Source of the DNA: Glacieibacterium arshaanense | GTDB taxonomy: Bacteria; Pseudomonadota; Alphaproteobacteria; Sphingomonadales; Sphingomonadaceae | Direction: 5' to 3' | Length of the DNA stretch: 64,000 bases | NCBI RefSeq assembly: GCF_004681125.1 | Contig: NZ_SIHO01000001.1 | Location: forward strand, 1,127,149-1,191,148 | Shown: positions 18,068 to 27,260 of the stretch, piece after piece | Numbering within the stretch: position 1 is the stretch's first letter | Layout: the number at the start of each line of letters is the position of its first letter | Notes under the pieces: generated by a model | The model's input: the letters and a program-made list of their open reading frames with translations, nothing else | Databases searched by the model: none | What the model was told of the DNA's origin: nothing | Made by a program: the position numbers and the translations under genes

Positions 18068-18838
18068 TCACTGGGTCGCGCCCAGCAGCAACTCGGGCAC
18101 GCCCTTGCGCGCCAGCACGGTTTCACCGGCAACGCAGCGTTGGCCCGCAAGCACCTGTGAAGTATAGCCTTCGGGCAGATAGACATCGACACGGCTGCCG
18201 AACCGGATCAAGCCGACGCGCTCGCCAACAGCCACCTGATCGCCTTCGGCAACGAAGCGCATAATGCGCCGCGCCACCAGGCCGGCAATCTGGCAGAAGC
18301 CCACCGCAGTGCCATCGGCGCCCTCGACGATGAAATATTGACGTTCGTTGTCCTCGCTTGCCTTATCGAGGTCGGCGTTGACGAACTTGCCCGGCACATA
18401 GGTAATGCGGCGGATATGGCCGGCAATCGGTGCCCGGTTGATGTGGACGTCAAAGACATTCATGAACACCGAAACGCGCGTTACGGTACCCGTAGCGGCA
18501 TCGCTTTCGAGCCCGCCATCGCCGGTCAACTGGCGCGGCAGCGGGACCTGTGCGATCGAACAGACCATGCCGTCCGCGGGTGAAATGATCAGGCCCTCGC
18601 CGTGCGGAGTCGTTCGTTCCGGATCACGGAAGAACGCCGCGACCCAGACTGAAATACCCGCCATCAGCCAGCCCGCAACTTCCCATTTGAGTCCGAATCC
18701 GAGAAGAATGGTGATGCCGACCGCGATGGCGACGAACTTGCGGCCTTCGGGATGGATGGTTGGCACGCGATATTTGGCGCTTGTCGGCACCGGCAATGCC
18801 GGCGGTGGCGGCGTGGTCGTGTTGCTAAGGTCATTCAT
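18068..18838 (-). CDS. psd: Phosphatidylserine decarboxylase proenzyme
   Basis: 256 residues. Converts phosphatidylserine to phosphatidylethanolamine at the inner membrane. Visible landmarks are [17 protein letters not shown], the [16 protein letters not shown] block and the self-cleavage site [11 protein letters not shown], where the serine after glycine becomes the pyruvoyl cofactor. Short type without a long C-terminal extension, as in many alphaproteobacteria. ATG 18838 is used; a GTG three codons upstream is possible. Forms a unit with pssA. Confidence 0.95.
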   Translation of the reverse strand: MNDLSNTTTPPPPALPVPTSAKYRVPTIHPEGRKFVAIAVGITILLGFGLKWEVAGWLMAGISVWVAAFFRDPERTTPHGEGLIISPADGMVCSIAQVPLPRQLTGDGGLESDAATGTVTRVSVFMNVFDVHINRAPIAGHIRRITYVPGKFVNADLDKASEDNERQYFIVEGADGTAVGFCQIAGLVARRIMRFVAEGDQVAVGERVGLIRFGSRVDVYLPEGYTSQVLAGQRCVAGETVLARKGVPELLLGATQ

Positions 18839-18900
18839 GCGCGCCACAGTAGGGCTATTCTATCCGGCTGACAATTCCAGCCGCAGCCCCGGAGCCTGTG

Positions 18901-19449
18901 ATGTTGCGCCAGTCCGTCAACGCCCTATGCCTGTTCTGCGGTTCGCGGAGCGGCAATGATCCGGCTCAAAGCGCACTCGCCGAGGATTTTGGCCGCTTTT
19001 GCGCCGCGAACAAGCTCGCGCTGGTCTATGGCGGCGGCGGCATCGGGCTTATGGGACTGGCAGCACGCGCCGCCATCACCCAAGGAGGCAGAACGGTGGG
19101 CGTCATTCCACGCGCCTTGATGCACGCCGAAATCGCGCAGGACGGTCTCGACGAGTTGCTGGTGGTCGAGACATTGCACGAACGCAAGGCGCTGATGCAT
19201 GCACGTGCCGATGCGATCGTCGCGCTCCCCGGCGGCATCGGCACGCTCGACGAGCTATTCGAAGTGATGACGTGGCGCGAGCTAGGCATCCACGACAAGC
19301 CGATTTTCTTGCTCGGTGGCAGCTATTGGGCGCCATTCTTGGCGCTGCTCGATCACCTGACGGCAAGCGGCATGGCGCCCGCCAATCTGCACCGGCTCGT
19401 CGAGCCCCTCGATGGGCTCGACAGCCTGGCGCAGCGGCTGGGGCTGTAG
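18901..19449 (+). CDS. LOG-family nucleotide 5'-monophosphate phosphoribohydrolase
   Basis: 182 residues of the Rossmann-like LOG fold. LCLFCGSRSGND at the N-terminus, VYGGGGIGLMG and the signature PGGIGTLDELFEVMTW are present. Proteins of this family release free base from cytokinin riboside monophosphate or, in most bacteria, act on AMP-type nucleotides. The physiological role here is unknown. ATG 18901 is used; a GTG directly before it is in frame. Divergent from psd with only about 60 bases between starts. Confidence 0.9.
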   Translation: MLRQSVNALCLFCGSRSGNDPAQSALAEDFGRFCAANKLALVYGGGGIGLMGLAARAAITQGGRTVGVIPRALMHAEIAQDGLDELLVVETLHERKALMHARADAIVALPGGIGTLDELFEVMTWRELGIHDKPIFLLGGSYWAPFLALLDHLTASGMAPANLHRLVEPLDGLDSLAQRLGL

Positions 19450-19459
19450 ATCGGCCGGC

Positions 19460-19918
19460 TCAGGTGGCCTGCATCGACAACCATTCGGCGATCAGGGCCG
19501 GCTTTTCCTCGCCTTCGATTTCAACAGTCGTTTCATTGCGAAGTAGGTAGCGGCCGCCGCCCTTGTCCTCGATACCGAGCAGTTTGCCGCGCACGCGCAC
19601 GCGCTTGCCGACGCGCACCGGCTGCAGGAAGCGCAGTTTGTCGCAGCCGTAGTTGATGCCCATCTTAATGCCCTGAAGCACGATGGCGTTCGACGGCTGC
19701 AGCGCGGCAGTCAACGACAGCGTAAGAAAACCGTGCGCGATCGGTCCACCAAACGGCGTCTTGGCGGCGGCTTCGGGATCGACGTGGATGAACTGGTGGT
19801 CACCGGTCACATCGGCGAAGGCGTTGACTTTCGCCTGATCAATCAGCACCCAGTCGGATGTTCCGAGATCGGTGCCGATCAGCGCGCGTGCGCCTTCGGG
19901 TGTTACCATTTGCGCCAT
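19460..19918 (-). CDS. MaoC-family (R)-specific enoyl-CoA hydratase
   Basis: 152 residues of the hot-dog fold. The hydratase-2 motif is FADVTGDHQFIHVDPEAA, with the catalytic Asp and His, followed by PFGGPIAHGFLTL. It hydrates trans-2-enoyl-CoA to the R-3-hydroxy ester in beta-oxidation side routes or polyhydroxyalkanoate supply. The ATG 19918 has GGGAG upstream; TTG 19921 is an alternative. Divergent to icd, convergent to the LOG gene. Confidence 0.9.
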   Translation of the reverse strand: MAQMVTPEGARALIGTDLGTSDWVLIDQAKVNAFADVTGDHQFIHVDPEAAAKTPFGGPIAHGFLTLSLTAALQPSNAIVLQGIKMGINYGCDKLRFLQPVRVGKRVRVRGKLLGIEDKGGGRYLLRNETTVEIEGEEKPALIAEWLSMQAT

Positions 19919-20080
19919 CAATCATCTCCCAAGTCGTGTTGTTGCGTCGGGCATAGTGGCGCGCGATTGGTAGCGCTGCAAGCCCATGGTTGGCCGACCG
20001 CGCACTCCACTGTTGATTGACCCGCACTTGCCCCCTACAGCATCTCAGCATCAAATCAGGCCGCGCCGAATGAGGATCCG

Positions 20081-21298
20081 ATGAGCAAAATCAAGGTAGC
20101 AAAACCCGTCGTCGAACTTGATGGCGACGAGATGACCCGGATCATCTGGCAGTGGATTCGCGAACAACTTATCCTGCCCTACCTCGATATCGACCTGCAC
20201 TATTACGATCTGTCGATCGAACATCGCGATGAGACCGACGACAAGGTCACCGTGCAGGCCGCGAACGCCATCAAGGAAGTCGGCGTCGGCGTGAAGTGCG
20301 CGACGATCACCCCTGACGAAGAGCGCGTCAAGGAATTCGGCCTCAAGCGCATGTGGAAGTCGCCGAACGGCACGATCCGCAACATCCTCGGCGGCGTGGT
20401 ATTCCGCGAACCCATCGTCATCCAGTCGGTGCCGCGGCTCGTGCCGGGCTGGACCGATCCGATTGTCGTCGGTCGTCACGCATTCGGTGACCAGTATCGC
20501 GCCACCGACTTCCTGGTCCCCGGCCCCGGCCGTTTGACGATGCGTTGGGAGAGCGAGAACGGCAAGGACGTCATCGAGCACGAGGTCTTCGACTATCCGT
20601 CGAGCGGCGTCGCGATGGGCATGTACAACCTCGACGATTCGATCCGCGATTTCGCCCGCGCCTGCCTCAACTATGGCATCAGCCGCGAATGGCCGGTCTA
20701 TCTGTCGACCAAGAATACCATCCTCAAAGCCTATGACGGGCGTTTCAAGGACATCTTTGCCGAAGTTTACGACGCCGAGTTCAAGGCGCGCTACAAGAAG
20801 CTCGGCATCGTCTATGAACACCGCCTGATCGACGATCTCGTCGCCTCGGCGCTGAAGTGGTCGGGTAAGTTCATCTGGGCTTGCAAGAACTACGACGGCG
20901 ACGTCCAGTCGGACATGGTCGCGCAGGGCTTCGGTTCGCTCGGCCTGATGACCTCGGTGCTGCTGACGCCCGATGGCAAGACCGTCGAGGCCGAAGCCGC
21001 GCATGGCACCGTCACGCGCCACTACCGCATGCACCAGCAGGGCAAGAGCACCTCGACCAACCCGATCGCGTCAATCTTCGCCTGGACCGGCGGCCTGAAG
21101 CATCGCGGCAAGCTCGATGACACGCCGAAGGTTACCGCATTCGCCGAAACGCTCGAGCGCGTCTGCGTCGAGACCGTCGAGGAAGGCAAGATGACCAAGG
21201 ATCTCGCGATCCTCATCGGCCCCGACCAGCCGTGGATGACGACCGAGCAGTTCTTCGAAGCCGTCCGTGCCAACCTCGACAAGGCGATGGGCGCCTGA
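20081..21298 (+). CDS. icd: NADP-dependent isocitrate dehydrogenase
   Basis: 405 residues of the eukaryote-like homodimeric type common in alphaproteobacteria: [17 protein letters not shown] at the N-terminus, [13 protein letters not shown] with the substrate-binding serine, and the NADP region [12 protein letters not shown] near residue 310. It oxidises isocitrate to 2-oxoglutarate in the TCA cycle. ATG 20081 is preceded by GAGGAT. A strong rho-independent terminator follows, so the gene is a single transcript. Confidence 0.96.
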   Translation: MSKIKVAKPVVELDGDEMTRIIWQWIREQLILPYLDIDLHYYDLSIEHRDETDDKVTVQAANAIKEVGVGVKCATITPDEERVKEFGLKRMWKSPNGTIRNILGGVVFREPIVIQSVPRLVPGWTDPIVVGRHAFGDQYRATDFLVPGPGRLTMRWESENGKDVIEHEVFDYPSSGVAMGMYNLDDSIRDFARACLNYGISREWPVYLSTKNTILKAYDGRFKDIFAEVYDAEFKARYKKLGIVYEHRLIDDLVASALKWSGKFIWACKNYDGDVQSDMVAQGFGSLGLMTSVLLTPDGKTVEAEAAHGTVTRHYRMHQQGKSTSTNPIASIFAWTGGLKHRGKLDDTPKVTAFAETLERVCVETVEEGKMTKDLAILIGPDQPWMTTEQFFEAVRANLDKAMGA

Positions 21299-21350
21299 CC
21301 GGCGCTGGCCAATCTGGTCAGTCTTTACGGGTGTAGAGCCAAAAACACGA

Positions 21351-21391
21351 ATGCCGTCCTGCAGGTGCTACCTGCAGGACGGCATTTTTTT
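21351..21391 (+). terminator. Rho-independent terminator after icd
   Basis: A perfect 16-base arm, ATGCCGTCCTGCAGGT, loop GCT, then ACCTGCAGGACGGCAT followed by a run of T. Fifty-three bases past the icd stop. The T run is only on the plus strand, so it serves icd. The symmetrical stem could also slow convergent readthrough from the kinase operon. Confidence 0.93.
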
Positions 21392-21420
21392 GGGCGTCGT
21401 TCAAACCCCGCTAGGCCGGA

Positions 21421-22473
21421 TCAACGCAGGCGTTGAGTCGCGGCGAGTGCCTTTTCCGCGAGCCCCTTGGTGCGGTATTTCATGTCATCGAGCGTCGCAT
21501 CATCGAGCTTTTCGCCCATCGCGCCGCCGAGATAGCGGGCATAGACACCGGCGTTGATGACGGCGAGCCGCCAGCAACCGAACGCGACATAGAAGTCAAC
21601 CTGGCTGACGTCGCGGCCGGTTCGCCGCGCGTAACGGTCAACAACTTCGGCGTAGGTCAGGAAGCCCCCGGCCTGCGTCACGTCGGTGCTGGTGTTGGCC
21701 GAACCGGGACCATCCGACCACCAGACGCCCAGATAGCCGACGTCGGCGAGCGGGTCGCCGAGCGTGCACAATTCCCAGTCGAGCACCGCAGCAATCGCGC
21801 CGGTCGACGTGTTGGTCAGGCAATTGCCGAGCCGGTAGTCGCCATGAGCAATCGACACGCCCTGCTGGACGGGCACATGCGACTGCATATAGGCCGCGAC
21901 CTCGTCGACCGCAGAAATTTCGAAGGTCTTCGATGCCGCCCATTGCGCCGACCAGCGCTTAACCTGGCGTTCGATATAACCCTCGCGCTTAGCGAGATTG
22001 CCGAGGCCGACGGCATCGACATCGACGGCGTGGAGGTCGGCAAGCACATCGACCAGGTTCTCGCTGATCTGCCGGCGTAGCGGCATCGCAATTGCCGCCG
22101 CGCGGTCGGGCGTGTCGAGCACGACGCCGTCGACATAGGCCATGATATAGAAATCAGCGCCATTGACCGCTGGGTCGGTGCACAGGCCAAGACACGCCGG
22201 CACGGGTACGTTGGTCTGGCCCATCGCGCTGATCAGCCGGTGTTCGCGTGCCATGTCATGCGCGGTCGCCAGCACCAGTCCGACCGGCGGGCGGCGCAGC
22301 ACATAGCGCGTGCCATCGGCACCGGTGACCCGGAATGTCAGGTTCGAGCGGCCACCGGCAATCAGGTCGAAGCTGAACGGTGCGACCGCGCCCGCGACAT
22401 TCATCGCAAGCCAGGCGCTGACATTGGCGGCATCGATGCCCTGCAGGGCTGCGGCGTCACCCACGAGCGACAT
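21421..22473 (-). CDS. Aminoglycoside-phosphotransferase-fold kinase, ACAD11/LvaA-like
   Basis: 350 residues with the APH fold. The ATP side has DLIAGGRSNLTFRV; the catalytic loop is HGDYRLGNCL and the metal-binding loop is VLDWELCTLGDPLADVGYLGVWW. This exact loop style is characteristic of the kinase domain of ACAD10/11 and of bacterial LvaA, which phosphorylate 4-hydroxyacyl-CoA, rather than of antibiotic kinases. Its 5' end overlaps the aldehyde dehydrogenase gene by 17 bases, so it ends a three-gene ADH-ALDH-kinase operon. Confidence 0.85.
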   Translation of the reverse strand: MSLVGDAAALQGIDAANVSAWLAMNVAGAVAPFSFDLIAGGRSNLTFRVTGADGTRYVLRRPPVGLVLATAHDMAREHRLISAMGQTNVPVPACLGLCTDPAVNGADFYIMAYVDGVVLDTPDRAAAIAMPLRRQISENLVDVLADLHAVDVDAVGLGNLAKREGYIERQVKRWSAQWAASKTFEISAVDEVAAYMQSHVPVQQGVSIAHGDYRLGNCLTNTSTGAIAAVLDWELCTLGDPLADVGYLGVWWSDGPGSANTSTDVTQAGGFLTYAEVVDRYARRTGRDVSQVDFYVAFGCWRLAVINAGVYARYLGGAMGEKLDDATLDDMKYRTKGLAEKALAATQRLR

Positions 22474-23875
22474 TCACGACCTGCGGCACCATATATTCGA
22501 GCATGCCCTCCATGCCATTTTCGACACCGAAGCCGCTCTGCTTGTGGCCGGCGAACGGCGTATCGGGCCGCAGGTCGAGGTTGTGGTTGATCCACACCGT
22601 GCCGGTTTCCATGCGACGCGCAATGTCGATGGCGGCGTCGACGTCCTTCGACCAGACGGCGCCGGCCAGCCCATAGTCGCTGGCATTGGCGCGATCGATG
22701 ACGTCGTTGATGTCCTCGAACTTGAGCATCGGCAAGATCGGGCCGAAGGCTTCCTCCTGCACCACGCGCGACGATTCGGGCGGGTTATCGACAATCGTCA
22801 CCGGCACGAAATAGCCGCCGCCGTCGGGTATGTCGGCACCGTGGATCAACGTCAGATTGTTGGCGCGCGCGTCGTTGAGTAGATCCATTACGCGGTCATA
22901 CTGGCGCTTGTTCTGGATGGGGCCGAGCACCGTGCCCTGTTCGGCGCCGTCGCCGACCTTGACCGCCTTGGCAATCGCCGCGAGTCGGTCGCGCAGACCG
23001 TCATAGACATCGGCATGAACGTACAACCGCTTAGTCGCGACACAGATCTGCGCGCTGTTGAAAAACGCACCGAAGAAAATTTTCTGTGCAACCTCGTCGA
23101 GATCGACATCGGGCAGCACGATCGCCGCATCATTGCCACCGAGTTCAAGCGTCACGCGCTTCAGATCTTTCGCGGCGCTTTCCATGACGCGCTTGCCGGT
23201 TGCGGTCGAGCCGGTGAAGCTGACCTTGTCGAACCCTGGATGGCTGGTCATCCATGGGCCGAGATCGTCGCCGCCGGTTATGACGTTGAAGACGCCGGGC
23301 GGGAAGATGCCGCTGAACAGTTCGCCGATCTTGAGCGTGCACAGCGGCGTGAACGGCGACGGCTTCAATACCATCGTGTTGCCCGCGACGAGTGCCGGCG
23401 CGACCTTCCACATCGACAGTGTGACCGGGAAGTTCCACGGGGCGATGGCGCAGATGACGCCGAGCGGGACGTAGCGCGTTTCGATGAACTTCGTCGGCGA
23501 ATCCTCAATGACATGCACCGGCGGCGTCATGGCCGACACCGCGTGTAGCCACATTGCGGCGCCTTGAATTTCTTGCTTTGCAGCTTCGACCGGACGCCCC
23601 TGCTCGTGCGTGAACAGCCGCGCCAGATCGTCGGCGTTCGCCATCAGCACGTCCCCCGCCGCGCGCATCATCGCCTGGCGCTCGGCTATCGGGCGGGCAC
23701 GCCACGGCTTGAAAGCCGCACGCGCAGCGGCAACCGCCGCATCGAGCTGTTCGCGCGATGCGTCGGGTGCCTGCGCAAACGCCTCGCCGGTTGCGGGATT
23801 GAACACGTCGATGGTCTTGGCTGATCCGACAGACTTGCCGTCGATGGTCATGCGATAGTCGGTGTCGAAATTCAT
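22457..23875 (-). CDS. NAD(P)-dependent aldehyde dehydrogenase
   Basis: 472 residues. The catalytic glutamate is in VTLELGGNDAAIV and the catalytic cysteine in NSAQICVATKR, with the usual spacing. IAPWNFPVTLSMWKVAPAL is the cofactor-binding block, and GAVWSKD and GVENGMEGMLEY come near the end. It oxidises an aldehyde to an acid, presumably the product of the upstream alcohol dehydrogenase. ATG 23875 (MNFDTDYRMTIDG) was selected; the open frame upstream is unlike the family. Confidence 0.92.
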   Translation of the reverse strand: MNFDTDYRMTIDGKSVGSAKTIDVFNPATGEAFAQAPDASREQLDAAVAAARAAFKPWRARPIAERQAMMRAAGDVLMANADDLARLFTHEQGRPVEAAKQEIQGAAMWLHAVSAMTPPVHVIEDSPTKFIETRYVPLGVICAIAPWNFPVTLSMWKVAPALVAGNTMVLKPSPFTPLCTLKIGELFSGIFPPGVFNVITGGDDLGPWMTSHPGFDKVSFTGSTATGKRVMESAAKDLKRVTLELGGNDAAIVLPDVDLDEVAQKIFFGAFFNSAQICVATKRLYVHADVYDGLRDRLAAIAKAVKVGDGAEQGTVLGPIQNKRQYDRVMDLLNDARANNLTLIHGADIPDGGGYFVPVTIVDNPPESSRVVQEEAFGPILPMLKFEDINDVIDRANASDYGLAGAVWSKDVDAAIDIARRMETGTVWINHNLDLRPDTPFAGHKQSGFGVENGMEGMLEYMVPQVVNVARG

Positions 23876-23933
23876 GGTGACTCTCCCCAGAGCGATTCGT
23901 GATTCGTTGCTGCCTCTATTGGCGAAGCTTTTG

Positions 23934-25040
23934 TCAGGCGTCCATGAGCAGAACGACCTTGATGCAATCGCCGTGATGCTGCGCTGCAATGGCCTCGTTG
24001 ATCTGCGAAAACGGAAAGGTCGTGATCATCCGATCGAACGGCAATTTACCCTTTCGGTGCAGTTCGATCAGTTCGGGCAAGAAAGTCTCCGGATCGCTGT
24101 CGCCCTCGATGATGCCCTTGAGTGTAAAGCCGAACGTCATCATCGTGTTGACCTCGCCCGGCATCGCAACTCCCGGCGCGGTAACGCCGACCATGCCAAG
24201 CACGCCCTTGGGCGCCAGCGACCCGAGGATGCCGGTGTAGACTGCGGGCAGCCCGGTCGTGTCGAAGGCATAGCCGACGCCGTCGGGCACGATGGCGCGT
24301 ACCGCAGCCGCCAGATCATCGGTCGCGGTGGGATCGATGACATGCGTTGCGCCGAACTCCAGCGCCAGCGCACGGCGTGCGGCAACGGGTTCCACTAGAA
24401 TGATTGTCGAACAGCCGGCGATCTTGCCGCCCATCACTGCGCTCAGCCCGACCGGGCCGCCACCGGTGATGAGCAAGGTCGATCCCGGCTCGCATTTGAG
24501 CGAGCGCGTGATGCCGCCGACGCCAGTCTGGATGCCGCAGCCAAGCGGGCCCATCAGCTCGAGCGGCAGGCCTTCGGGTACCTTCACCAGATTGCGCGCA
24601 TAGGTCAGCGCATAGGTGGCGAAGGACGACTGGCCGAAGAAGTTGCTGCCGACATCGATGGTGTTGTCGTGCAGCGCCTTGCTGCCATCGGGGCGCATCC
24701 CGGCATAGTTGAGTAGCGGCATCGTCGCGCAATAGGCGGCGTCGCCCTTGGCGCAATTGCTGCACGTGCCGCAAGACCGGAAGCTGATGGCGACACGGTC
24801 ACCGGCGGCGAATTTGGTGATGCTGCTGCCGACCTTTTCGACAACGCCCGAGCCTTCGTGGCCGAGCACGGCGGGCGCCGCGATCATCCCGGCTTCCTTG
24901 AACACCAGGTCGGTATGGCAGACGCCGACGCCGACAATGCGCACCAGCACTTCGTCGGGGCGCGGTTCGTCGAGCTCGAGCGTGCGGGTTTCGAATGGCA
25001 GGCCGGGGCCAACGGCGACAGCGGCTTGGACTGTGGTCAC
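23934..25040 (-). CDS. Zinc-dependent medium-chain alcohol dehydrogenase
   Basis: 368 residues. Catalytic zinc ligands sit in VCHTDLVF and GHEGSG. Structural zinc cysteines form CGTCSNCAKGDAAYC. The NAD-binding glycine motif is ITGGGPVGLSAV, followed by an acidic residue in ILVEP. The layout matches aryl/benzyl and long-chain alcohol dehydrogenases of class AdhB. The GTG start at 25040 has AAAGGAAA upstream. First gene of the minus-strand arm of the divergon, 17 bases after the TetR gene. Confidence 0.92.
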   Translation of the reverse strand: MTTVQAAVAVGPGLPFETRTLELDEPRPDEVLVRIVGVGVCHTDLVFKEAGMIAAPAVLGHEGSGVVEKVGSSITKFAAGDRVAISFRSCGTCSNCAKGDAAYCATMPLLNYAGMRPDGSKALHDNTIDVGSNFFGQSSFATYALTYARNLVKVPEGLPLELMGPLGCGIQTGVGGITRSLKCEPGSTLLITGGGPVGLSAVMGGKIAGCSTIILVEPVAARRALALEFGATHVIDPTATDDLAAAVRAIVPDGVGYAFDTTGLPAVYTGILGSLAPKGVLGMVGVTAPGVAMPGEVNTMMTFGFTLKGIIEGDSDPETFLPELIELHRKGKLPFDRMITTFPFSQINEAIAAQHHGDCIKVVLLMDA

Positions 25041-25057
25041 GCGTGAGTTTCCTTTTG

Positions 25058-25690
25058 TTAGACCTTGGTAGAAGCGGCGAGCGTCCGCGAAATCGTCGCC
25101 AGCGCGGCGGCACGCACGCGGGGAATATCGAGTGCCGGGTCAAGCAGGCACTCGATACCGATGCCAAGCAAAGTGCTGCCGATTGAAAGCGCCGCGGCAT
25201 CAGGGTCGACTGAGCTGTCGATTTCACCGCGGTCCTGGCCTTGCGTGATCAGCCCTGACAGCCGCGCCTTGACTTTTTCATGCTCTGCCAGGAATTGCGT
25301 CTGGTTCGGCAGACGATTGGCAATCGCCGACGCCATCATCACCCAGTAGGCGCGGATGAACGGATCGCGTTCGATCTGCAGCAGGATGACATCGGCATAG
25401 GCGATGATCGAGTCGAGCGGCGACGCAGAGTCGGAATCACGCGCCACGAGCAACTCGGCACTCCGCGCAATGACCGCAGCGATGACCGCAGTGACCAGGC
25501 CATCCTTCGATCCGAATTTCTGGCTGGCAAGGCCGCGACTGTAGCCCGCAGTAGCGCCAACGCGCTCCAGGCTGGCCGCGGCAAAGCCTTCGGTGGCAAT
25601 CAATTCTGCGGCCGCCGTCAACAGGCGCTGTTCGGATTCAGCGCGGCGTTCGACCTGCGTCTGTCGCCTGATTTTGAGAAGTTCGGACAC
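25058..25690 (-). CDS. TetR-family transcriptional regulator
   Basis: 210 residues. The N-terminal helix-turn-helix covers about residues 20-65 (AAELIATEGFAAASLERV, then GYSRGLASQKFGSKDGL), followed by an all-helical ligand domain. GTG 25690. It sits at the centre of the divergon, reading with the ADH-ALDH-kinase genes and away from the P450 gene. Autoregulation and control of both arms from the 80-base gap is the expected mode. The effector is unknown. Confidence 0.9.
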   Translation of the reverse strand: MSELLKIRRQTQVERRAESEQRLLTAAAELIATEGFAAASLERVGATAGYSRGLASQKFGSKDGLVTAVIAAVIARSAELLVARDSDSASPLDSIIAYADVILLQIERDPFIRAYWVMMASAIANRLPNQTQFLAEHEKVKARLSGLITQGQDRGEIDSSVDPDAAALSIGSTLLGIGIECLLDPALDIPRVRAAALATISRTLAASTKV

Positions 25691-25706
25691 GCTGGTGACC
25701 TAACAT

Positions 25707-25728
25707 ATTTGTTGACTGTATAGCAAAT
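25707..25728. promoter_or_regulatory. Candidate operator in TetR/P450 intergenic gap
   Basis: Imperfect palindrome ATTTGTT-8-AGCAAAT (one mismatch) centred in the gap between the TetR gene and the P450 gene. It overlaps TTGACT at 25712-25717, a -35-like element. The size suits a TetR dimer. This is inference from symmetry and position. Confidence 0.5.
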
Positions 25729-25770
25729 TGGCTTCACGTTCGGGGTAACTAGAATGCGGGAGGTCGCCAA

Positions 25771-27042
25771 ATGTCAATTCCAACAGAAATCGCCAACACT
25801 GTCGTTGATCCGAAGGCCTATTCAGAAGGCGTCAAGCTCGACGCGGCCTTCTCGATGCTCCGCCGCGACATGCCGTTCGCGCGCGCGGAGCCCGATGACG
25901 TCAACCCGTTCTGGCTGGTGACCAAGCACGCCGATATCATGTCAATCGAGTCGCAGCCGGCGATCTTTCACAACGGCGACCGCCCTACCGTGATGTCGAA
26001 CAAGGAAGGCGAGCAGTTCGTCCGTGCCGTCACCGGCGGCGAAGCCAATCTGATCCGTTCGCTAGTGTCGGTCGATGGAGACGAGCACAAGGCCTTGCGC
26101 GGCGTCGGCTTCCCGGCGTTCACGCCCAAGAAGGTCGGCGCATTGGAAGCGGACATCCGCGCCATTGCGCGCGAGTTTGTCGATCGGATGCTGGCCATGG
26201 GTCCCGAATGCGACTTCGCCAAGGACGTTGCCTTCCTGTATCCGCTGCGCGTCATCATGACGGTGCTCGGTGTGCCGCGCGAGGATGAACCCTTCATGCT
26301 CAAGCTGACGCAGGAGCTGTTCAACAGCAACGATCCCGATCTCAACCGCGACGGTCAGGTCGGCACGCCGACCGAAATCGCATTGAGCCTGCAACAGACG
26401 ATGATCGATCTCGAAAACTATTTCGAGAACGTCACCACCGAGTTCCGCGCGCGGCCGCGCGACGTGGTCAACAGCGTCATCGCCAATGCGATGATCAACG
26501 GCGAATACATGAACCGCCGACAACTGATGGGCTATTACATCATTGCAGCAACCGCGGGCCACGACACCACGTCGAATACCATTGCTGCCGGTTTCTGGGC
26601 ACTTGCCGAACGTCCCAACGTGTTCCGCCAGCTCAAGGCGGATCCGAGTCTGGTCAACGGGTTCATCGAAGAATCGATCCGCTGGGCAACGCCGGTCAAG
26701 CATTTCATGCGCAGCGCCACCGCGGACATCGAAGTCGCCGGCCAGAAGATTGCCAAGGACGACTGGCTGATGCTGTCGTACCACAGTGCCAACCGCGACG
26801 AGGACGTCTTCGACAGGCCGTTCGAGTTCGACATCACGCGCAAGTTCAAGCAGCAGTTGGCGTTCGGTTACGGCCCGCACGTCTGCCTCGGCCAGCACCT
26901 CGCGCGACTTGAGATGCGCATCATTGCCGAGGAGATCCTGTCGCGCATCAGCTCGTTCGAACTCGCGGGCGTGCCACAGCGGACCATTTCCAACTTCGTC
27001 TGCGGCCCCAAGTCGGTGCCGGTCCGCTTCACCGTCAACTGA
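25771..27042 (+). CDS. Cytochrome P450
   Basis: 423 residues, soluble bacterial class. The I-helix oxygen-activation motif is AGHDTTSN, the K-helix EXXR is ESIR, and the heme-thiolate loop is [14 protein letters not shown] with Cys near residue 372. Inserts one oxygen atom into a C-H bond and needs an electron-transfer partner. The ATG follows a GGGAGG ribosome-binding site. It reads away from the TetR gene and is followed 10 bases later by a rubredoxin gene. Substrate unknown; a terpenoid, alkyl or steroid-like molecule is plausible. Confidence 0.95.
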   Translation: MSIPTEIANTVVDPKAYSEGVKLDAAFSMLRRDMPFARAEPDDVNPFWLVTKHADIMSIESQPAIFHNGDRPTVMSNKEGEQFVRAVTGGEANLIRSLVSVDGDEHKALRGVGFPAFTPKKVGALEADIRAIAREFVDRMLAMGPECDFAKDVAFLYPLRVIMTVLGVPREDEPFMLKLTQELFNSNDPDLNRDGQVGTPTEIALSLQQTMIDLENYFENVTTEFRARPRDVVNSVIANAMINGEYMNRRQLMGYYIIAATAGHDTTSNTIAAGFWALAERPNVFRQLKADPSLVNGFIEESIRWATPVKHFMRSATADIEVAGQKIAKDDWLMLSYHSANRDEDVFDRPFEFDITRKFKQQLAFGYGPHVCLGQHLARLEMRIIAEEILSRISSFELAGVPQRTISNFVCGPKSVPVRFTVN

Positions 27043-27052
27043 GTGCAGGACG

Positions 27053-27229
27053 ATGGCTGAACCGTTCAAGACCTGGCGCTGTGCGTCGTGCGGCTTCATC
27101 TATGACGAGGCCGCAGGCGATCCCGAAGAAGGGCTTGCCCCCGGCACGCGCTGGGCCGATGTACCGGACGATTGGTGCTGCCCGCAATGCGGCACCGAAA
27201 AGCAGGATTTCGAGATGGTCGAAGCCTGA
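27053..27229 (+). CDS. Rubredoxin
   Basis: 58 residues with the single-iron FeCys4 site: [17 protein letters not shown] supplies C10 and C13, and [13 protein letters not shown] supplies C43 and C46. Family length is normal. Rubredoxins donate electrons, typically to AlkB-type hydroxylases. Being encoded directly after a P450 suggests it carries electrons to that enzyme or to a partner of the next protein. Start ATG 27053 is 11 bases after the P450 stop and has GCAGGA upstream. No rubredoxin reductase gene is nearby. Confidence 0.93.
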   Translation: MAEPFKTWRCASCGFIYDEAAGDPEEGLAPGTRWADVPDDWCCPQCGTEKQDFEMVEA

Positions 27230-27260
27230 ACAGCTGTCACGCCAAACGACGGAGTGAGTG

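Noticed and set aside
20051-21034. Minus-strand frame over icd
   Set aside because: Antisense to icd, which carries the complete family signature.
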